Origin: Chloroflexota bacterium
GTDB taxonomy: Bacteria; Chloroflexota; Chloroflexia; Chloroheliales; Chloroheliaceae
Reading direction: 5' to 3'
Assembly (NCBI GenBank): GCA_028287745.1
Contig: JAQBPB010000115.1
Coordinates: 1-64,000, forward strand
DNA: 64,000 bases
In this document: positions 41,810 to 50,291 of the stretch, piece after piece
Numbering within the stretch: position 1 is the stretch's first letter
How the letters are laid out: every line of letters begins with the position of its first letter
The notes under the pieces: model-generated
The model's database searches: none
Seen by the model: only the letters and a program-made list of their open reading frames with translations
Told to the model about the DNA's origin: nothing
Made by a program: the position numbers and the translations under genes

Positions 41810-43003
41810 ATGGCAACACGTAGCACAATTGAAGATAAAGCTTCCACCAGATTAAGGTCCAGAGGGGTTAATTTTTGGACGCAGCTTTCGCTACTCCAGA
41901 AAATCTATATCTTTCACCTGGTGGTCATCCTGGGTGGGGCGATAATCGGTTCCTGGCTGACGGCCCAGATTGCCGAAGCCGGTAAATTCAATATCGTCAC
42001 TTTCAGTGTAATTATTGCTACGGCGGTGATTTTTAGCGGCGCGGTGAACTTTGTTATTCTCAAAATTGCTTTCCGGCCTTTCGAAGAACTGCAAAAGGTG
42101 ATTTCTAAAGTCCACACCGGTAATACCCGGGCGCGGGTGGCCCTGACCAAAATTACCGACCCGGATGTGCGCCAGTTTACTACGGCCCTTAATCACATGC
42201 TCACCCGCCTGGAAGAAAACGCCCACGTCATCCAGGAAGACCAGCGCCAGCTTCAAATGATGACCGCCCGGGTAATCAATGCCCAGGAGAACGAGCGCAA
42301 GCGGATTGCCCGCGAGCTGCACGACGAGGCCAGCCAGTCTCTGACCGCTATGATTATGGGCCTTGAAGCGGCCCGGCAGGCTGCGCCCGCCGCTGACGCG
42401 GCTCTCCAGCAAAACCTGGCCGGGTTAAAAGAACTGGCTGTTTCGACCCTGGAAGAACTGCGCAAGCTGGCCCTGGATTTGCGCCCCACTATGCTGGACG
42501 ACCTGGGTTTGATACCGGCGGTGCGCTGGCTCAGCCGGACCGCCCGCGAGCGCGGCAACCTGGCGGTCAATTTCTCGGTGGCCGGTTTTGAGGGACACGA
42601 ACGGCTGGCCCCGGAACTGGAAACCTGCCTTTTCCGCATTACCCAGGAATGCCTGACCAATATTCTTAAACATGCCAATGCCTCGGTGGTGGATATCAAA
42701 TTGGAGCAGTTTGCGGCCGATGCCCTGACTCCCTATCCGGGTGTGCGGCTGACCGTCCGGGATGATGGCCGGGGTTTCGACCGGGCAACGGCGCGGGCCA
42801 AAGCCTACCGGGGCGGCCACCTGGGCCTGTTTGATATTGAAGAACGGGCGACCTTAATGGGCGGCCATGTTAAAATCGGCCCGGCTAACCCTAACGCGGA
42901 AGCCCCCGGCACCTGTACTATCGTAACTCTGCCCCTTCAGACCAACCAGTTTGAAGTCAGGCCGGGCCTGAATACGGCCATTCCCCCCTACACCCGGAAC
43001 TAA
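41810..43003 (+). CDS. NarL-type sensor histidine kinase
   Basis: Two membrane spans (about 33-53 and 63-88) precede a HAMP-like linker and a HisKA_3 phosphoacceptor domain with H171 in RKRIARELHDEASQSL. The HATPase_c domain is complete: N-box ECLTNILKHA, DDGRGFD, and GGHLGLFDIEERATLMGG. The periplasmic part is only a few residues, so it may sense the membrane or an internal signal. No response regulator gene is nearby, so its partner lies elsewhere. Confidence 0.92.
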   Translation: MATRSTIEDKASTRLRSRGVNFWTQLSLLQKIYIFHLVVILGGAIIGSWLTAQIAEAGKFNIVTFSVIIATAVIFSGAVNFVILKIAFRPFEELQKVISKVHTGNTRARVALTKITDPDVRQFTTALNHMLTRLEENAHVIQEDQRQLQMMTARVINAQENERKRIARELHDEASQSLTAMIMGLEAARQAAPAADAALQQNLAGLKELAVSTLEELRKLALDLRPTMLDDLGLIPAVRWLSRTARERGNLAVNFSVAGFEGHERLAPELETCLFRITQECLTNILKHANASVVDIKLEQFAADALTPYPGVRLTVRDDGRGFDRATARAKAYRGGHLGLFDIEERATLMGGHVKIGPANPNAEAPGTCTIVTLPLQTNQFEVRPGLNTAIPPYTRN

Positions 43004-43221
43004 TTTTTCCTTCCTGATTAGCGGCTTTAGTTTAATAACCCGGTTTTGCTTTGCTCCTGTGCGGCGCTTTGCAAGAATTCGCCGTGGCCTTTGATAGGCC
43101 AGGCGGTATTTTTGTGTATTGGGGCGAGACTGTCGGCCCGGCAAACCTTTAAGGGCCAGTTTTAATGGCCGGAAATTCAGGGCCATAAGAAATAGCGGCA
43201 TTTATTCTTCTCCCGAAAATA

Positions 43222-43230
43222 TGCTAAAAT
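43222..43230 (+). promoter_or_regulatory. Extended -10 promoter candidate for pfkA
   Basis: TGC-TAAAAT lies 30 bp before the pfkA GTG. No clear -35 is visible. Confidence 0.35.
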
Positions 43231-43260
43231 CAGGTTGGGAAATACTAGTGGGAGAATACT

Positions 43261-44226
43261 GTGAACCTTAAAAAAATTGGAATTCTGACAAGCGGGGGCG
43301 ATTCCCCCGGAATGAATACTGCTCTAAGGGCCGTCACCAGGACGGCTATCCAGAATGGGCTTGAAGTAACCGGCATTGAACAAGGTTACCAGGGTATGTT
43401 CGAAAAGAAATTTGTTGAGCTTGGTCCTCGCAATGTTGGTGGGATCATGCAGCGCGGCGGTACTTTTCTATATACCGCTCGCTGCGCCCGGTTTCTAAAA
43501 CCGGAAGGCCGGTTGGAAGCCCTGGAAAATTTACGGAATGAGGGCATCCAGGCCCTGGTTATCATCGGCGGCAATGGCTCGCTGACCGGTGGACTTGAAT
43601 TGGAACGGTTGGGCATGCCGGTGGTCGGTTTGCCCGGCTCGATTGATAACGACCTTTACGGTACTGATGTGGCTATCGGTGTTGATACCTGCCTCAATAC
43701 TATTCTTCACGCGATTGATAATATCAAAGACACGGCCTCTTCGCACCGCCGGGCTTTTATCCTGGAAGTAATGGGCCGCAATAGCGGTTACCTGGCGATG
43801 ATGAGCGCGCTTGCCGGTGGAGCGGAAGTAGCGGTAATACCGGAAATTCCGACCGACATGGAAGAAGTAAAACAGAAACTTGTCGCGGCCTTTGACCGGG
43901 GTAAAAGCCACTTTATCATCGTGGTCGCCGAAGGGGCCGCTCTCAAGACCCGGGAGATTTTTGACTACCTGTGCCAGCATAGCTCTTATGAGGCGCGTGT
44001 CACGATCCTGGGGCATATTCAACGGGGCGGTTCGCCCTCGGCCTTTGACCGCATTTTAGCAACCCGCCTCGGTTACGCGGCTGTCCAAACCCTATTAGAA
44101 GGCAAGTCCGGCGTTATGATGGGTCTTTCAGGCAAGAGCATTGTGGCTACACCCCTGGAAGATGTAATTAGCCGTTCCAAACCGGTAGACATGGTTGGCT
44201 TCGAACTGATAAAGCTGTTAAGCTAG
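43261..44226 (+). CDS. pfkA: ATP-dependent 6-phosphofructokinase
   Basis: The enzyme phosphorylates fructose 6-phosphate in glycolysis. GILTSGGDSPGMN (7-19) binds ATP, and GGNGS (103-107) has glycine where pyrophosphate-using enzymes have aspartate, so ATP is the likely donor. The catalytic aspartate is D129 in GSIDNDLYGTD. The 321 residues are the usual bacterial length. The start is GTG with a GTGGGAG region upstream. Confidence 0.95.
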   Translation: MNLKKIGILTSGGDSPGMNTALRAVTRTAIQNGLEVTGIEQGYQGMFEKKFVELGPRNVGGIMQRGGTFLYTARCARFLKPEGRLEALENLRNEGIQALVIIGGNGSLTGGLELERLGMPVVGLPGSIDNDLYGTDVAIGVDTCLNTILHAIDNIKDTASSHRRAFILEVMGRNSGYLAMMSALAGGAEVAVIPEIPTDMEEVKQKLVAAFDRGKSHFIIVVAEGAALKTREIFDYLCQHSSYEARVTILGHIQRGGSPSAFDRILATRLGYAAVQTLLEGKSGVMMGLSGKSIVATPLEDVISRSKPVDMVGFELIKLLS

Positions 44227-44273
44227 GCGCTCAGGTAGTCCGGGCGTTTTACCAATTATGGTTTCAAAATAAT

Positions 44274-44324
44274 AAGGAGGTTGCCATGCACTCCTCTAAC
44301 AATCCTACAAAGGAGTGGGTTTAG
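44274..44324 (+). promoter_or_regulatory. ilvA leader ORF with strong ribosome site
   Basis: A consensus AAGGAGG (44274-44280) lies five bases before an ATG (44286) opening a 12-codon ORF, MHSSNNPTKEWV, that stops at TAG 44322-44324, only two bases before the ilvA ATG. Its codons 2-4 (CACTCCT) pair with AGGAGTG (44311-44317), which overlaps the ilvA ribosome site. Translating the leader would open that hairpin, a translational coupling switch by inference. It has one Thr and one Val codon, too few for classical attenuation. Confidence 0.65.
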
Positions 44325-44326
44325 TT

Positions 44327-45601
44327 ATGACCATCCAGGTGGAAAAAAATACGAGTGACCGGTTCCCGATAACCCTGGACGACATCCAGGCAGCCAACCA
44401 GCGGATTCATGGAGTCATCGAGCGGACATCCCTGGTCTACAACTCATACTTCAGCCAGGAGTGCGGGGCAGAAATTTACCTCAAACTGGAAAACTTGCAG
44501 CAGACCGGCTCTTTCAAGCTGCGCGGGGCCAGCAACAAGATAGCCTCTATGCTGGCAGCCGCCGAGAAAGCCGGCCAGGAACGCCCTAAGGGTGTGATTG
44601 CGGCCTCCGCCGGTAACCATGCCCAGGGGGTCGCCTATGCCGCCGCTTATAACCGGCTGGCCGCCATAGTGGTGATGCCCCAGGGCGCTTCCCTGACCAA
44701 AATAAAAGCCTGCCGGGAGATGGGTGCCGAAATCATCCAGTACGGCACCAGCCTGGAAGAAGCCGCGACGTATGCCAGGCAGCAGTCTAAAGAAAATGGG
44801 TATATATTCATCCATCCTTACGATGACTGGGATATTATCACCGGGCAGGCCACGCTCGGCCTGGAACTGCTCGAAGACCTGCCCGATATAACCACGGCGG
44901 TCATTCCGCTTGGCGGCGGCGGTCTGCTGGGCGGCACCGCGATGGCCCTGAAGCTTCAAAACCCGGCTATCCGGGTGATTGGGGTCCAGACTGAGGCGGT
45001 TTCGCCTTACCTGGGCTACATCAAAAGCGGCAACTACAATGCTATCCAGCCTAATGCCACAACCATTGCCGACGGTATTAAAGTAAAGCTGCCCGGTACG
45101 GCCAATTCTTCGATTATTCGCCAGTACGTGGATGACGTGGTTACGGTTGATGATAACCAGATAAGCGAGGCGATTGTCGCTTTACTGGAACGGACCCGCA
45201 CGATTGGTGAAGGCGCTGGCGCGGTCGCCCTGGCCGCTATGCTGCACAAAAAGGTGCCGCTGGGTCCGTCTGAAAAGGTCGCGATTGTTATCAGTGGCGG
45301 TAACATCGACTCGACCCTGATTGGCCGGATTATTGACTTCGGCCTGGTCTCCAGCGGGCGGTATGTTTCGGTGGCGATTACCGTACCTGACTTGCCCGGC
45401 CAGCTGGTCCATCTGCTGAGTACGGTCGCGGACCTGGGTATGAACGTGCGCCAGGTCGAACACCGGCGAGGTGAACTGCATATCCCGGTTGGCAAGACCG
45501 AAATTATTTTGCAGATTGAAACCAAAGACTGGGACCAGCAGGCCGAACTTTTCCGGCGCTTTGCCGAGGAAGGGATTTTTGCCCGCAATTTGCTGGTCTG
45601 A
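44327..45601 (+). CDS. ilvA: Threonine ammonia-lyase with ACT domain
   Basis: The enzyme deaminates threonine to 2-oxobutyrate with PLP. The PLP lysine is K64 in GSFKLRGASNK, and the phosphate loop is GGGGLLGG. A C-terminal ACT domain begins at about residue 345 (RYVSVAITVPDLPGQL, GMNVRQVEHRRGEL). The ATG at 44327 was chosen, 11 bases after AAAGGAG; a GTG 12 bases upstream lies inside that site. The 424 residues fit the short ACT form found in both isoleucine synthesis and threonine breakdown. No other ilv gene is present. Confidence 0.92.
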   Translation: MTIQVEKNTSDRFPITLDDIQAANQRIHGVIERTSLVYNSYFSQECGAEIYLKLENLQQTGSFKLRGASNKIASMLAAAEKAGQERPKGVIAASAGNHAQGVAYAAAYNRLAAIVVMPQGASLTKIKACREMGAEIIQYGTSLEEAATYARQQSKENGYIFIHPYDDWDIITGQATLGLELLEDLPDITTAVIPLGGGGLLGGTAMALKLQNPAIRVIGVQTEAVSPYLGYIKSGNYNAIQPNATTIADGIKVKLPGTANSSIIRQYVDDVVTVDDNQISEAIVALLERTRTIGEGAGAVALAAMLHKKVPLGPSEKVAIVISGGNIDSTLIGRIIDFGLVSSGRYVSVAITVPDLPGQLVHLLSTVADLGMNVRQVEHRRGELHIPVGKTEIILQIETKDWDQQAELFRRFAEEGIFARNLLV

Positions 45602-45614
45602 TTTACAGGAGCTA

Positions 45615-46721
45615 ATGTTGTCCCAAGCAAAACCCTTTCAATTAAATTGGAACCAGGCCGACCTGACCCGGCGTGAGGGCGTGATGGTTATCAGTACGAT
45701 TGACGCGCACGCAGCCGGGGAGCCTCTGCGGATTGTAACGGGCGGCTTTCCGGAGCTGCCCGGCACGACTATTTTAGAGCGCCGCCGCTATATGCAGACT
45801 CATTACGACCACCTGCGCAAAGCGTTGATGTGGGAGCCGCGCGGCCACTACGATATGTACGGGGCGATTATTACACCGCCCGTATCGCCGGAAGCGGACC
45901 TGGGCGTGCTTTTTATGCACAACGAGGGGTACAGCACAATGTGCGGCCACGGCATAATTGCCCTGGTAACCGTCCTGGTGGAGACCGGAGCTATTCCGGC
46001 TCAGGGACCGCAGACGCCGGTTAACCTGGATACTCCGGCCGGACTGGTCCGGGCAACCGCGCATTATGACGCAACTACCCGGAGAGTCAGCAAGGTTTCG
46101 TTTGTAAACGTGGCTTCTTTCCTGTACGCCCGGGACGTCAGCATTACCGGCCGCCGGTTCAGCCAGTTCAATAAAATAAAAGTTGATATTGCTTTTGGCG
46201 GGGCCTTTTACGCGGTCGTGCCGGTCGAAAGGCTGGGCCTGGCCCGCCTGGAAGATGTGCCGCTGACCCAGTTAATCAAGCTGGGTACTTCGATCAAGTC
46301 GGCGGTTAACGCCGCCCACCCGGTCAAACATCCCTTCGAGCCGGACCTGGGTTTTCTGTATGGTACAATCCTGGTCGGTCCGCCGCGTGACCCGGACCAT
46401 CACAGCGCCAATATCTGTATCTTTGCCAACCGCGAGGTGGACCGCTCGCCAACTGGGACCGGCGTATCGGCCCGCCTGGCCTTGCACCACGCCAAAGGCG
46501 AATTGCCGGAAGGCCAGACTATCGCCATCGAAAGTATCATCGGCAGCGTCTTTGAAGGACGCATCTTGAGCAAGACTAAAGTTGGTTCCCACGATGCGAT
46601 TGTGCCGGAAGTGAGCGGCCAGGCCGCTATCACTGGCCGACACGAATTTATTATTGACCCGGCCGACCCGTTTGGAGCCGGATTCCTGGTCCAGAACCAG
46701 ACCGCAGGAGAGCAAAATTAA
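45615..46721 (+). CDS. Proline racemase-family enzyme, probable trans-3-hydroxy-L-proline dehydratase
   Basis: The 368 residues belong to the proline racemase superfamily. The first catalytic cysteine is C110 in STMCGHG. At the second position, where racemases and epimerases have cysteine, this protein has T280 in DRSPTGTG. A Cys/Thr pair is the known signature of trans-3-hydroxy-L-proline dehydratases, which yield delta-1-pyrroline-2-carboxylate. The frame is open upstream into ilvA, but the ATG at 45615 after CAGGAG is the sensible start. The stop overlaps the next gene by one base. Confidence 0.87.
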   Translation: MLSQAKPFQLNWNQADLTRREGVMVISTIDAHAAGEPLRIVTGGFPELPGTTILERRRYMQTHYDHLRKALMWEPRGHYDMYGAIITPPVSPEADLGVLFMHNEGYSTMCGHGIIALVTVLVETGAIPAQGPQTPVNLDTPAGLVRATAHYDATTRRVSKVSFVNVASFLYARDVSITGRRFSQFNKIKVDIAFGGAFYAVVPVERLGLARLEDVPLTQLIKLGTSIKSAVNAAHPVKHPFEPDLGFLYGTILVGPPRDPDHHSANICIFANREVDRSPTGTGVSARLALHHAKGELPEGQTIAIESIIGSVFEGRILSKTKVGSHDAIVPEVSGQAAITGRHEFIIDPADPFGAGFLVQNQTAGEQN

Positions 46722-48889
46722 TGACTATCGCCCCGGACCGCCGTTCCATCAAAGTCGAAACCCGTAAAGTAATCTGCCCGCACGATTGTCCCGATACCTG
46801 TTGTATGTCCGTAACAGTTGAAGATGGCCGGGTCACCAAAGTTACCGGCGATGACAGCCACCCTTTCACCCAGGGCTTTCTATGTGTCAAGACCAACTAT
46901 TACCTGGAGCGGCTCTACAGCCCGCAGCGCATTAAATATCCCATGCGGCGGGTCGGGCCAAAAGGTTCCGGCCAGTTCGAGCGAATTTCCTGGGACGAAG
47001 CGACCCGCCTGATTGCTGACCGGTTTAAAACCATTATTGCCGAAGATGGGGCCGAGGCTATCCTGCCCTACAGCTACGCCGGGACGATGGGCCTGCTTAG
47101 TTACGCTTCGATGGACCGCCGCTTTTTCAATTATATGGGCGCTTCGCAACTGGACCGGACTATCTGCTCGACCGCCGGTAAAGAGGGCTATAACTTTACC
47201 ATGGGCGGCTCGTTCGGGACTGACCCCGAAAGTATCGTCAACGCCAAACTGATTATCGCCTGGGGCACTAACCCGGTCTCGACTAACGTCCACCTGATGC
47301 CTTTTATCAACGAGGCTAAAAAGCGCGGAGCCAGGCTGGTAACAGTTGACCCGCACAAGTCCAAGACCGCCGACCAGTCTGACCTTTATATCCAGCCGTA
47401 CCCCGGCACCGACGCAGCCCTGGCCCTGGGCATGATGCAGGTTATTATCGCGGAAAACCTGCACGACCGGGAATTTATCAAAAGCGATACCCTTGGTTTT
47501 GACCTGCTGGCCGAACGCGCCAAAGAATACCCGCCCGAACGGGTCGAGCAAATTACCGGTGTACCGGCCCAGCAAATCCGGGAGTTTGCCCGCCTGTATG
47601 CTACTATCAAACCGAGCTTTATCCGGCTCTCCTACGGCCTTAACCGCCACACCAACGGCGGGATGATGGTCCGGACGGTTAGCTGCCTGCCTGCCCTGGT
47701 AGGGGCCTGGTCCCAGGTGGGCGGCGGCGCGCTGCTCAGCACCGGCGGGGCCTTTCCGCTGAACCGGGCCGCCCTGGAAAAGCCGCAGTTTCTGAGCCGC
47801 CATTCCAGGTTTCCCCGCACCATCAATATGATCAAGCTGGGCGAAGCGCTCCTGGATTACAAAGAACCGCCGGTCAAGGCGCTCTTTGTCTATAACTCCA
47901 ACCCGGCGGTGGTCGCGCCTAATAGCCGCAAAGTGATTGCCGGTCTGGAACGCGAAGACCTTTTCTGTGTGGTCCACGAACAGGTAATGACCGATACGGC
48001 CCGGTACGCCGATATTGTCTTGCCCGCGCCAACCACTTTTGAATGCCTGGACCTGTACGCCGCTTACGGCCACCTGTATGTCCAGTTGAGCCAGCCGGTA
48101 ATACCGCCGCTGGGTGAAGTCCTGGCGAACACGGAAGTTTTCCGCCGCCTGGCCGGTGCGATGGGGTACGCTGACCCCTCTTTCGAGGATAGCGACGAAG
48201 ATTTAGTCCGGCAGGCCCTTAGCGGCAATCATCCGTCCCTGGCTGGAATAACTTACGAGCGGTTACAGAAGGACACTTTTGCCCGCCTGAACCTGCCCCA
48301 ACCCTATAATCCGTTTGAGGGCGGCAAGTACCCGACGCCCAGCGGCAAGATTGAATTTTATTCCGAGAAAATGCTGCGGGCCGGGTTCGACCCGCTGCCG
48401 GTCCATAACCCGTCGGCTGAAAGCGCCGACGGCTCGCCTGAACTCTTTGAGAAATACCCGCTGCGGCTGGTGACTCCGGCGGCCCATCACTTCCTGAACA
48501 GCTCTTTTGCCGAAATGCCGACCATGTTGCGCAAGCAGCAGCGGCCCTATTTAGAGCTAAACGAAGTGGACGCCCGCGAACGAAGCATCCGGCAGGGCCA
48601 GTGGGTACGAGCCTGGAACGAGCGGGGCGAGGCTTATTTTGTAGCTGACATAAAAGATAGTGTCGGGGCCGGGGTGGCCTGTCATCTCAGCCTGTGGTGG
48701 CAGCGCTACAGCCCGCTGGGCTGGAACTGCAACACGCTCACCAGCGACGCCGAGGCCGATATGGGCGGCGGGGCGACCTTCCACACAAATTTGGTCCAGG
48801 TGGAACTGGCCGCGCTGTCACTCCCGCCGGAAAAAATGGCGGGACTGGAAAATCTATATCCGCTGAGTGAGGAAGTCCGGCTAGGTTAA
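46721..48889 (+). CDS. Molybdopterin-dependent oxidoreductase (DMSO reductase family)
   Basis: The 722 residues match catalytic subunits that bind a bis-molybdopterin guanine dinucleotide cofactor. An N-terminal 4Fe-4S motif is given by C19, C23, C27 (CPHDCPDTC) and C55 (GFLCVK). Cofactor-binding stretches include WGTNPVSTNVH and VTVDPHKSKTADQSD, and the C-terminal domain has NEVDARERSIRQGQWVR. No Tat signal and no iron-sulfur or membrane subunit genes are present, so it seems cytoplasmic. The ATG overlaps the stop before it, so it is coupled to the hydroxyproline enzyme. Substrate unknown. Confidence 0.88.
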   Translation: MTIAPDRRSIKVETRKVICPHDCPDTCCMSVTVEDGRVTKVTGDDSHPFTQGFLCVKTNYYLERLYSPQRIKYPMRRVGPKGSGQFERISWDEATRLIADRFKTIIAEDGAEAILPYSYAGTMGLLSYASMDRRFFNYMGASQLDRTICSTAGKEGYNFTMGGSFGTDPESIVNAKLIIAWGTNPVSTNVHLMPFINEAKKRGARLVTVDPHKSKTADQSDLYIQPYPGTDAALALGMMQVIIAENLHDREFIKSDTLGFDLLAERAKEYPPERVEQITGVPAQQIREFARLYATIKPSFIRLSYGLNRHTNGGMMVRTVSCLPALVGAWSQVGGGALLSTGGAFPLNRAALEKPQFLSRHSRFPRTINMIKLGEALLDYKEPPVKALFVYNSNPAVVAPNSRKVIAGLEREDLFCVVHEQVMTDTARYADIVLPAPTTFECLDLYAAYGHLYVQLSQPVIPPLGEVLANTEVFRRLAGAMGYADPSFEDSDEDLVRQALSGNHPSLAGITYERLQKDTFARLNLPQPYNPFEGGKYPTPSGKIEFYSEKMLRAGFDPLPVHNPSAESADGSPELFEKYPLRLVTPAAHHFLNSSFAEMPTMLRKQQRPYLELNEVDARERSIRQGQWVRAWNERGEAYFVADIKDSVGAGVACHLSLWWQRYSPLGWNCNTLTSDAEADMGGGATFHTNLVQVELAALSLPPEKMAGLENLYPLSEEVRLG

Positions 48890-48936
48890 AGTATCAATGC
48901 TTTAAGGGCCGCTTTCCTAACCGCCGCCAGCCCGTA

Positions 48937-48980
48937 AATGAACCGCTTTTCGCCTGATCAGGGATGCAAAGCGGTTCATT
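48937..48980. terminator. Long hairpin between convergent genes
   Basis: AATGAACCGCTTT pairs perfectly with AAAGCGGTTCATT over 13 bp with an 18-nt loop. There is no true U-run, but the position between convergent genes suggests termination. Confidence 0.5.
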
Positions 48981-49057
48981 CGCATTTATAGCCCTGAATT
49001 GCTTTGTAACTCGCCGGGAAATTCCGCTTAACAGCACAAAAGTGATTGCAGCCCGTA

Positions 49058-49417
49058 TCAGGCGGCCATGGCCCGGCAGCTTGCAGCGCACTTGCGGCAC
49101 ATATCGGCGCAGGCTTGCATATGCAGGTCGTTATCCTGTTTAGCCAGCCGTTCGCAGTCCTGGGCGCAAGCTTCGCAGATTTCGGCGCAAGCGCCGCAGG
49201 TCCGGTTGTGGAACTGCGAGCCGCGTATCATAAAGTCGGCGCTGGTCTGGCAAATCTGGACGCAGTCCTGCAGCAACTTGATATGGTCGGGGGCGGCGTG
49301 CGGCCCGCCTATTTGCAGGCAGTGGGAAATGGTTTCCAGGCAGACTCTGTGACAATCCACGCAGTTCCGGATACACTGCTCCATCTCGGCTGACATATGT
49401 CCCTGCTCATGCGGCAT
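49058..49417 (-). CDS. Four-helix-bundle copper-storage protein (Csp3-like)
   Basis: The 119 residues contain 16 cysteines spaced along helices (C15, 19, 22, 26, 33, 52, 56, 74, 77, 81, 84, 88, 103, 107, 110, 114), the DUF326 pattern in which thiols point into the bundle and hold many Cu(I) ions. With no Tat or Sec signal it fits the cytosolic Csp3 type. It stands alone, without copper exporters or a CueR/CsoR gene nearby. Confidence 0.88.
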   Translation of the reverse strand: MPHEQGHMSAEMEQCIRNCVDCHRVCLETISHCLQIGGPHAAPDHIKLLQDCVQICQTSADFMIRGSQFHNRTCGACAEICEACAQDCERLAKQDNDLHMQACADMCRKCAASCRAMAA

Positions 49418-49594
49418 ATAGTTGCTCCTTTCGATAATTCCAAAAGTTACTTCTGCCCCTGATTCAGCATATATCAGGCCGTTACCGTTAAAACCCGGTC
49501 GGCAAAAACCTGTTTTCTCTCTCTCTGAACTTTCCCATGTGCTGCCCTTTATTGGATAGCGTTAAAGCGGTTAGGTAAAATTTGACCCGGTTAG

Positions 49595-50185
49595 TTATTT
49601 CGCGCCAATTTTTGGGAAGCTGTAAAGCACCTGGGAGGGCACTTCGACTCTTACCGGCTCACCCGGTTTAATCAGGCCGGGGCGTTCCACCCAGCCGACT
49701 AACCCACGCCTGTGCAGGGCCGCTTTGGGGAAACGTCCTGCCAGTTTCTTCTTATCCAGGTAGCGGCTTTGCAGCACATCACCGGGCGTCAGGCAGGGGT
49801 CGTTCTCGCCTTCGACTACCAGCACGGCATTACCGGGGAAAAACAGCCGGGTGGAGGGCGGCAAGTAGGTCAGGTTGGGTATTCCCGACAGCAGCAAATT
49901 GGCTCCCAGCCACTCCGGTTCAACCAGGGGTAGGTCCAGGGCGGCGGCAATTTCGGCCAGTTCTTCGACGCTGACCAGCGAAACCTGGCGGCTGTTGCGG
50001 ATAACTGTCCTTCGCTTGATGTGGGGTGTCCTGGCATCCGAAAGGCGGGTTAGCCCCGAATGTTTATCACCCTCGAAACCTTCGAAAGTTACGGTGGCCT
50101 GGTCGCAAGCGGTCGACTCCGGTCTGTGGGGGTCGCGGCTGACCATTACTCGTTCTACCAGGGCTTCTAGGCGTTCCATTTTCAA
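49595..50185 (-). CDS. MOSC-domain protein
   Basis: MOSC domains bind molybdenum cofactor and act in sulfuration or reduction. The conserved segment GDKHSGLTR, VSVEELAEIAAAL, NLTYLPPSTRLFFPG and the family cysteine in ENDPCLTPG are visible. The C-terminal region HRRGLVGWVERPGLIKPGE is typical of stand-alone MOSC proteins. The 196 residues fit. It lies about 700 bp from the molybdopterin oxidoreductase, on the opposite strand, a link that is suggestive only. Confidence 0.88.
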   Translation of the reverse strand: MKMERLEALVERVMVSRDPHRPESTACDQATVTFEGFEGDKHSGLTRLSDARTPHIKRRTVIRNSRQVSLVSVEELAEIAAALDLPLVEPEWLGANLLLSGIPNLTYLPPSTRLFFPGNAVLVVEGENDPCLTPGDVLQSRYLDKKKLAGRFPKAALHRRGLVGWVERPGLIKPGEPVRVEVPSQVLYSFPKIGAK

Positions 50186-50225
50186 TCCTTATAAAGTATA
50201 TATTCATAAAATATTGTTCTGTCTA

Positions 50226-50258
50226 AAACAAAAAGCCCGGTTAGCCGGGTTTTTGTTT
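50226..50258 (-). terminator. Terminator after the uracil-DNA glycosylase gene
   Basis: AAACAAAAAGCCCGG pairs with CCGGGTTTTTGTTT around TTAG. The A and T runs are symmetric; on the minus strand it ends the glycosylase transcript. Confidence 0.85.
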
Positions 50259-50291
50259 AGTTTCACATTACTGCCGTAACCCTGTTCTGGG

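Noticed and set aside
45471..45614. Upstream extension of the proline racemase-family gene into ilvA
   Set aside because: The extra residues overlap conserved ilvA coding sequence; the ATG at 45615 has a good ribosome site and starts the family core.
46880..48073. A 397-codon minus-strand open frame
   Set aside because: It lies wholly antisense to the well-conserved molybdopterin oxidoreductase; its translation resembles no family and reflects third-position GC bias.
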